A DNA stretch of 33,251 bases from Texas Phoenix palm phytoplasma (GTDB lineage Bacteria; Bacillota_I; Bacilli_A; Acholeplasmatales; Acholeplasmataceae). A program made the translations under genes and the position numbers. Below are positions 27,423 through 33,251 of this stretch, in pieces. The notes beneath the pieces are model-generated. The model made no database searches, had not been told where the DNA came from, and saw nothing but the letters and a program-made list of their open reading frames with translations. Within the stretch, counting starts at the first letter, position 1. Each line of letters starts with the position of its first letter. Location of the stretch: positions 1 to 33,251 of the forward strand of contig NZ_VBRA02000003.1 in the NCBI RefSeq assembly GCF_005774685.2. The letters are read 5' to 3'.

Positions 27423-28384
27423 TTTTTAATTATTTTACCTACTTACATATATTATATATATAAATATCAAAATAAAATTTATGTCTTGTATCTTTGACTT
27501 TTTTAATATTTAAATTTTTTTTATTTTAGAATGTTAAATTTAAAATAAATTATAAATTAATAAGCTATTAATAAAAATTTTTATTAGAAAAAAAATATAA
27601 AATATATAAAATATAATAACATTTTTTTATTTTATTTAATTATTAATTAATTAAAATTTTAAATTTTTTCTAAAATAAGAAAGAAACCTTTTATGATTTT
27701 AACAATATTTATAATTAAAGTCAATAAAATATTTAAAATATAAAATTTTTTTATTGATAATTTTTTAAAAAAAGTAATTTTTAAATTTTAATTTTTTTGT
27801 TTATATAAAAAAATAAATATTTTTAACGCTAATTCTTTAAAATAAATTTTTAAAAAAATAAATTTTATATTTTTTTGAAAATTTATTTAAAAAAAAAATA
27901 TAAAGAGCTATAATATTAAACGGCGATTATTTTTAACAATTATATTAATTTAATTCTAAAAAATTTTCATATCTATATTGAAAAATAAAATAAATATATA
28001 AAATATTTATATTTGATTATATATATGATTATGATTATAATTTAATTTTATAGTTTAGTATATTTTGTTAAATTATAATTGCATTAATTATTTTTTTAAA
28101 AATAATTTTTAATATTTTTAATCTTTTAATAATTTTAAAATAGAATATAATTTTTAATTATTAAATCTATTTAATTACTTTAAAATTTATTTTTTTTAAT
28201 TAATTTTTGCAATTTTTTTAAATCAAATTGAAAAATTTTTAAAATTTAAAAAAAAATTATAAGATATAATTTTTTATTTCTTATAACTTATATGTATATA
28301 TGTATAAATAAATAAAATAAGAATAAAGAAAAACAAAAAATTATTAATTATTAATTAACTTATAATTGAAAATAATATGAATAT
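27423..28384. other. AT-rich region without recognised genes
   Basis: About 960 nt of nearly pure A/T, divergent between the tRNA cluster (minus) and intron copy c (plus). No frame, tRNA or clear terminator was found. The promoter of the tRNA cluster should lie here, but I cannot point to convincing hexamers. The last bases, ATGAATAT, are the intron target. Confidence 0.5.
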
Positions 28385-29171
28385 GGGCGCGAAATGATGC
28401 CTAATTATTAGTGATTTCACGCATCACGAACATAATGATAATGTGTTCCTTCGTATTCTTGGCTTTTGAAACGAAAGAATGAAAAGTTACAGCAAAGAAT
28501 AAAAGCGGGTTGAGGAAAAAATTCATATCCAATAAGATCACGCCAGAAGAATGGCTAATATGGATAACCTTTATGAAAAAAAAGGCTAAATGCAATTAAA
28601 TGGATTGATTATATAATTTTTAACTTATATTTAAATAATTAAATGTTAAATGTTAAAATTTATTAATCTAAAAAGTATTTGAAGAATTAAATATTTGTTT
28701 TTCAAAATTATCAGTGTTTTTTAAAAAAAAAATAACATATAAACTTTAATCTACCTTTTTTATTTAATAAATTTTGTTTTTCTATGTTATATAGATAGAA
28801 GAATAAATTACAAATTACAAAGGTCTGCATACCTAAAATAGTCACGCGTAGATAATTAGAGTAACTTCGATCTTCCTAAACTTCTCTTAGAGAAAAAAAT
28901 TCTCTGAAAAAAAACACAGAATAGTCTGTGGAAGCAAGGAAAAAGCAGAATCATAGTAGTCGTGAGTAATTCAAAGCTTCTTTTGGAAGAAAGAAGTGGA
29001 CTGACTCACCAAGGCAAAGGATAATAACCTTTACAAGGCGAAAGAGGAAAAAGAAGTTTTGAGAAAAAACTTGTTTAACCGCCGAATGCTTGGAAACTTG
29101 CTTGTTCGGTGGTGTGAGGGGCTTAGAATAATATCTAGTAATATAGAAAAACGGTCTAATTCTATCTCGAT
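28385..29171 (+). mobile_element. Group II intron, subfamily A1, complete (copy c)
   Basis: 787 nt. Domain V 29079-29112, end CTCGAT. EBS1 ATATTT at 28691-28696 pairs with the last exon bases GAATAT over six positions (one G-U). The 5' region carries small differences from the other A1 copies. Both flanks look non-coding; it lies 70 nt before the malic enzyme gene. Its target hexamer is the same as for copy a. Confidence 0.9.
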
Positions 29172-29244
29172 AAATATTATATTAAATTCATGATATCTTA
29201 TATAAACATATTATTAATATTTAACTAAATTAAAAAGGAGTTTT

Positions 29245-29455
29245 GTGATACTACAAATGGATGTTAAACAAAAAGCATTACAGATTCATGAAAAATACAA
29301 AGGAAAATTAGAGGTAAAAGCTAAAATCGATATAAAAAGTCCTGAAGATTTATCTTTGGTTTATACTCCTGGAGTTGCAGAACCTTGTATCAAAATCAGC
29401 CAAAATCCTGAAGATGTTTATAAATATACTACAAAAGGAAATACTGTAGCAGTAA
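29245..29455 (+). CDS. NAD-dependent malic enzyme, N-terminal exon
   Basis: Malic enzyme decarboxylates malate to pyruvate, an important carbon route in phytoplasmas (established). The 70 codons encode the family start (ALQIHEKYKGKLEVKAK, then DLSLVYTPGVAEPC) and end in KGNTVAV with one extra base, phase 1. In the family this is followed by (I/V)SDGSAVLGLG; the frame runs straight into the intron and then stops. The next exon in the window is from the CCA-adding enzyme, not malic enzyme, so about 80% of the protein is missing here. Start: GTG at 29245, four bases after AAGGAG; ATG at 29257 is the alternative. Either a broken gene, or its other exon lies elsewhere. Confidence 0.88.
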
Positions 29456-30225
29456 GGGCGCGAAATGATGCCTAATTATTAGTGATTTCACGCATCACGA
29501 ACATAATGATAATGTGTTCCTTCATATTCTTGGCTTTTGAAACGAAAGAATGAAAAGTTACAGCAAAGAATAAAAGCGGATTGAGGAGAAATTCATATCC
29601 AATAAGATTACGCTAGAAGAATGACTCACATGGATAACCTTTATCGAAAAAGGCTAAATGCAATAAACGGGGTAATGATGCTACTGAACAGAAATGAATT
29701 GTGACTGTTCATCAAAGTTATTTGAAAAAATAAAAGTTACAATTTTCAAAATTATCAATGTTTTTAAAAAACATCATAGGTTAGTATTAACCTAACTTTG
29801 AACTTACCTTTACTTTATATATTATATAAATGAACTTACTCTTTCATGTTATATAGATGTAAGAATAAATTATAAAAAGGTCTGCATGCCTAAATGAGTC
29901 GCGTAAATAATTAGAGTAACTTCGATCTTCCTAAACTTCTCTTAGAGAAAAAAATTCTCTGAAAAAAAACACAGAATAGTCTGTGGAAGCAAGGAAAAAG
30001 CAGAATCATAGTAGTCGTGAGTAATACAAAGCTTCTTTTGGAAGAAAGAAGTGGACTGACTCACCAAGGCAAAGGGTAATAACCTTTACAAGGCGAAAGA
30101 GGAAAAAGAAGTTTTGAGAAAAAACTTGTTTAACCGCCGAATGCTTGGAAACTTGCTTGTTCGGTGGTGTGAGGGGCTTAGATTAATATCTAGTAAATAG
30201 AAAAACGGTCTAATTCTATCTCGAT
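29456..30225 (+). mobile_element. Group II intron, subfamily A1, complete (copy d)
   Basis: 770 nt, from GGGCG to CTCGAT; domain V 30134-30167. The candidate EBS1 TTACAA at 29737-29742 pairs only four bases with the exon end CAGTAA, weaker than in copies b, c and e. The 5' exon is malic enzyme and the 3' exon is cca, so the two intron ends probably came from different insertions. Confidence 0.91.
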
Positions 30226-30816
30226 TTTGTTTCCAAAATTAAAGAAGATATTTTACGAAGAGATTTTACTATCAATAGTTTTTTAATGAATGAAAAAGGT
30301 TTTATATTTGATTACATGAAAGCATATAAAGACTTAAAAAAAAAACAAATTAAAACTATTGGAAACCCTTATAAAAAATTATCAGAAGACGCATTAAGAA
30401 TAATAAGAATTTTTTATTTTCAATCTAAATTAAATTTTAAAATAGAAAAAAAAACTGAAAAAGCTCTAAAAGAAAATGCATTTTTATTAAAAAAAATAAA
30501 ACCTGAACAAATTTTTAAAGAATTTCAAAAAATATTAAAACAACCATACTTTATGAAAGCTTTTTTATCTTTAAAAAATACAAATGCTATTTCTTTTTTA
30601 AACATTGGTTTGCAAAAAAGTATTCTTTTTATTATAGAAAATAATTGGCCTATAATAAATGAAGAATTATTTTTCGGTTTATCATTTATTTTAGATTGTA
30701 GAATAATAGATTATTTTAATTTTAATAAAAAAAAATATTTAAATAAATATTTTTATTTTAACAAAAAAATAAAATTAAATATTTTTTATAAAAAATATTT
30801 TTTAAAAATAAATTAA
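30226..30816 (+). CDS. cca: CCA-adding enzyme / poly(A) polymerase family, C-terminal exon
   Basis: 196 residues, open from the intron end in phase 0. It begins with FVSKIKEDILRRDFTINSF, the family motif (RRDFTIN) that follows the catalytic palm, and continues with the neck region NPYKKLSEDALRIIRIFYF. The N-terminal palm with the catalytic Asp residues (about 110 residues) is missing upstream. Class II tRNA nucleotidyltransferases add or repair the CCA end of tRNAs; the related poly(A) polymerases tail RNA. All tRNAs in this window encode CCA, so loss of this enzyme might be tolerated. The stop is 18 nt before yhaM, suggesting one transcript. Confidence 0.82.
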   Translation, partial: FVSKIKEDILRRDFTINSFLMNEKGFIFDYMKAYKDLKKKQIKTIGNPYKKLSEDALRIIRIFYFQSKLNFKIEKKTEKALKENAFLLKKIKPEQIFKEFQKILKQPYFMKAFLSLKNTNAISFLNIGLQKSILFIIENNWPIINEELFFGLSFILDCRIIDYFNFNKKKYLNKYFYFNKKIKLNIFYKKYFLKIN

Positions 30817-30834
30817 AAAGAGATTCAAAATATT

Positions 30835-31782
30835 ATGAAATATAAAAACCAAACACAATTGTTTAAAAACAAAACAATAGGCAAAAAATATAAATTAGTA
30901 GGAAAAGTAAATAACATAAACCAAGGAGAAAATTTTAAAAATGTTGAAGTTTTATTGCCTGAAAAGTTTGCAATAAATATGAAATTAGACATGAATTCTC
31001 AAATTCCTTTTATAGAAAAAATTTATATTTTTGAATTTATTTATACAAAAAAAGATGACAAAAATATTCTTTTATGTCAAAAATTCGAATCAATAGAAAA
31101 TGTTTTAAATTTGAAAGAAATTTATAAATTTTATTCTTATTTTTTTCAATGTTCACCTATATCATTCGATAATATAGAAAAAAATATAAAAAATTATTTA
31201 TGCAAAATAGAAAATGAAATATTATATCAAATAACTAATAATTTATTTATAAAAAATAAAAATAAATTTTTGACTATTCCCGCTGCTTTTAAAATGCATC
31301 ATAACTATTATGGAGGGTTAGGACACCATACAATAACTATGTTAAAATTATCTGAAGTTTTTCTGGAAACATATCCTTTTTTAAACAAAGATTTATTACA
31401 TTCAGGAATAATTTTACATGATATGGCTAAAATAAAAGAATTCGATTTTGTTAATAAAACTTACACTAAAGAAGGTATTTTATTAGGACATTTAATTTCA
31501 GGAGTTAACAATATACACGAAGAAGCTTGTTTATTAGGAATACAAAACACTGAAGAAATATTATCTTTAAAACATTTAATAATTTCTCATCATGGTTTTT
31601 TAGAATATGGAGCAGCTAAAAAACCTCAAATAAGTGAAGCTCTTTTATTATGGTTTTTAGATGATATGGATGCTAAATTTAATTCTATTGAAACAAAAAT
31701 AAAAAAAACAGAAAAAGGAAATTTTTCTGAACCTTTATCTGTTGTAGACAAAAAATGTTTTTATAAACCAAACTTAGAATAA
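30835..31782 (+). CDS. yhaM: 3'-5' exoribonuclease YhaM-like, HD domain
   Basis: 315 residues, full length for YhaM (about 314). An N-terminal OB-type nucleic-acid domain (residues about 15-90) precedes the HD phosphohydrolase domain: HHNYYGGLGHHTITM, the HD pair in LHDMAKIKEFDF, then LISHHG and LDDMDAKFNS. It degrades single-stranded RNA, and DNA in some relatives. It starts with ATG, 18 nt after the cca stop; the terminal base run GAGAT is a weak ribosome site. It is intact, unlike its neighbour upstream. Confidence 0.9.
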   Translation: MKYKNQTQLFKNKTIGKKYKLVGKVNNINQGENFKNVEVLLPEKFAINMKLDMNSQIPFIEKIYIFEFIYTKKDDKNILLCQKFESIENVLNLKEIYKFYSYFFQCSPISFDNIEKNIKNYLCKIENEILYQITNNLFIKNKNKFLTIPAAFKMHHNYYGGLGHHTITMLKLSEVFLETYPFLNKDLLHSGIILHDMAKIKEFDFVNKTYTKEGILLGHLISGVNNIHEEACLLGIQNTEEILSLKHLIISHHGFLEYGAAKKPQISEALLLWFLDDMDAKFNSIETKIKKTEKGNFSEPLSVVDKKCFYKPNLE

Positions 31783-31796
31783 AAATTTTTTACTAT

Positions 31797-32982
31797 TTAC
31801 TTTAAGATATCTATAGTTTTTTTTCTAAGTAATTGAAATATAGGTAAAATTAAACATAAAAAAGAAAATAAAAAAATTAAGATAAATAAATAACTAGATA
31901 ATGATAAAATTCTGAAAATCGGAGAAATAAAAAAATATGAAATTTCGAAATGTCTAAATTGTTCTAATATTATTTTTTTTAAAACATCATTATGAATAGA
32001 AAATGTAAAAAAATTTACAATAAAATTAGAATCTGAATTTGTTGAATTATAAATATTTAAACTTTTTGACAAAAAAATTAACAAAAATAAAGATAAAATA
32101 AAATTTATTAAAGAAAATAAAAAACATTCAACAAGAAAAATTTTAAAAATATTATAATTATTAGATCCTAAACCTTTTAAAATTCCTATTTCTTTTTTCT
32201 TTAATCGAATACTTAAAGAAAAATATAAAAGTAATATTAAAAAAGGCAATAAACAAAAAAATATTAAAATTTTTATAAAAAAATCAAAAATTTGTGTTTT
32301 AGATACATTAATCATCATTTTAGAAAATAAATGAAAAAATTCTATAGGTACAAAAGAGTTTTTTTCTTGAGAAAAAAAAATAGAACACATAATAGGGAAA
32401 CCATAAAGACAAGCAAAAATAATAGGCATAAACGTACAAATAAATAACAAAAACAATTTTTTACATTTTAAAATACTTATAGCCATTTTGAAAATTAATT
32501 TCATATTTAAAAAACTAAAAATAGAAATAAATTCATCTTTTTCATAATTATTTTCTTTTACCTGAAACATATTATTTGAAATTGAAATTTCTTTTTTTGG
32601 TTTCAATGATTCAGTTTTTGTAATTAAATTATCTTCAATAATAGAACCATTTTGTATTTTAATAATTCTATCTGCATATTTGTAAGCTTTATCTTCATCA
32701 TGTGTAACAATAATCAATAATTTATTTTTAGATATTTTTTTAAATCTATTAAAAATTCTTTTACTTGTATCGCTATCAATATTAGAAGTTGGCTCATCAG
32801 CTAAAATAACTTTACTATCTTTAACTAATGCACGAATAATAGATATTCTTTGTTTTTGTCCTCCAGATAATTCATTTATTTTTCTCATTTTAAAAGATTT
32901 ATCTAAATCCATTTCATTCAATAATGAATCAATTAAATTTTCGTCAATTTGTTTATTTTGTAATTGATAAGATAATTTAATA
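31797..32982 (-). CDS. ABC transporter, ATPase-permease fusion, C-terminal exon
   Basis: Open from the intron 3' end (phase 2) for 394 codons. Residues near the start give the ABC signature NELSGGQKQR, Walker B VILADEPTS, and the H-loop IVTHD; Walker A and the Q-loop must lie in the 5' exon, beyond the intron and the window. After a linker come four hydrophobic segments with FtsX/MacB-permease features (IGILKGLGSNNYNIFKIFLVE and a C-terminal LLRKKTIDILK). So ATPase and permease are in one chain, as in MacB-type exporters of peptides or lipoproteins. An internal ATG at 32921 exists but would drop the start of the helical subdomain. Confidence 0.82.
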
Positions 32983-33251
32983 ATCGAGATAGAATTAGAC
33001 CGTTTTTCTATTTACTAGATATTAATCTAAGCCCCTCACACCACCGAACAAGCAAGTTTCCAAGCATTCGGCGGTTAAACAAGTTTTTTCTCAAAACTTC
33101 TTTTTCCTCTTTCGCCTTGTAAAGGTTATTACCCTTTGCCTTGGTGAGTCAGTCCACTTCTTTCTTCCAAAAGAAGCTTTGTATTACTCACGACTACTAT
33201 GATTCTGCTTTTTCCTTGTTTCCACAGACTATTCTGTGTTTTTTTTCAGAG
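32983..33251 (-). mobile_element. Group II intron, subfamily A1, 3' part (copy f)
   Basis: Only the 3' part is in the window. Domain V at complement(33041..33074), end CTCGAT next to the ABC transporter exon. The sequence matches copies c, d and g closely. The 5' end and 5' exon are to the right. Confidence 0.88.

Noticed and set aside
27423-28384. A CRISPR array or tandem repeat in the AT-rich gap
   Set aside because: Only homopolymer-like A/T runs; no regularly spaced repeat.

Overview
Very AT-rich (roughly 80% A+T) chromosomal DNA from a small-genome bacterium, most likely a phytoplasma ('Candidatus Phytoplasma') or a close Acholeplasmatales relative. The evidence is the base composition, TGG for Trp with a CCA-anticodon tRNA-Trp and no TGA inside genes, clustered tRNA genes with encoded CCA ends, a malic enzyme, superoxide dismutase and FtsH gene set, and several short proteins that consist of one signal peptide followed by a charged, low-complexity body, as in phytoplasma secreted proteins.

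Layout. 1-575: end of a group II intron and the last exon of an OsmC-like gene. 599-6403: four minus-strand genes for predicted secreted proteins; two share a C-terminal domain and two share a promoter and leader. 6928-8808: two complete introns flanking an internal exon of a Mn/Fe superoxide dismutase. 8972-18057: a minus-strand housekeeping run read rpsT, serS, ftsH, rluD, argS, ligA, acpS. 18872-21689: plus-strand pgsA, recA, nrdF. 21777-27422: minus-strand tRNA cluster in transcription order Glu, Arg, Pro, Gly/His chimera, Gln, Leu, Trp; five of the seven are interrupted by introns. 27423-28384: AT-rich, nothing recognised. 28385-33251: further introns placed between gene pieces (malic enzyme 5' exon, CCA-adding enzyme 3' exon), yhaM, and a 3' exon of an ABC transporter.

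The main finding is a swarm of eleven related, ORF-less group II introns (nine complete, two cut by the window ends; complete ones about 740-1050 nt). Each starts GGGCG, carries a 34-nt domain V and a domain VI with a bulged A eight bases from the 3' end, and ends in AT. I separate three subfamilies by sequence and site. A1 lies in or beside protein genes and in a Gly/His tRNA. A2 lies in the T-loop of tRNA-Pro and tRNA-Gln. B lies at the anticodon loop/stem junction of tRNA-Leu and tRNA-Arg. At the A2 and B sites the two exons rejoin into perfect tRNAs. At most A1 sites they do not: malic enzyme 5' exon is joined to cca 3' exon, tRNA-Gly 5' part to a 3' exon that looks like tRNA-His, and the SOD exon to non-SOD DNA. 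This pattern fits homologous recombination between A1 copies, or an assembly error at these roughly 770-bp repeats; rescue by trans-splicing is a more speculative option. No reverse transcriptase or maturase is encoded in the window, so splicing and mobility would need a protein supplied in trans.
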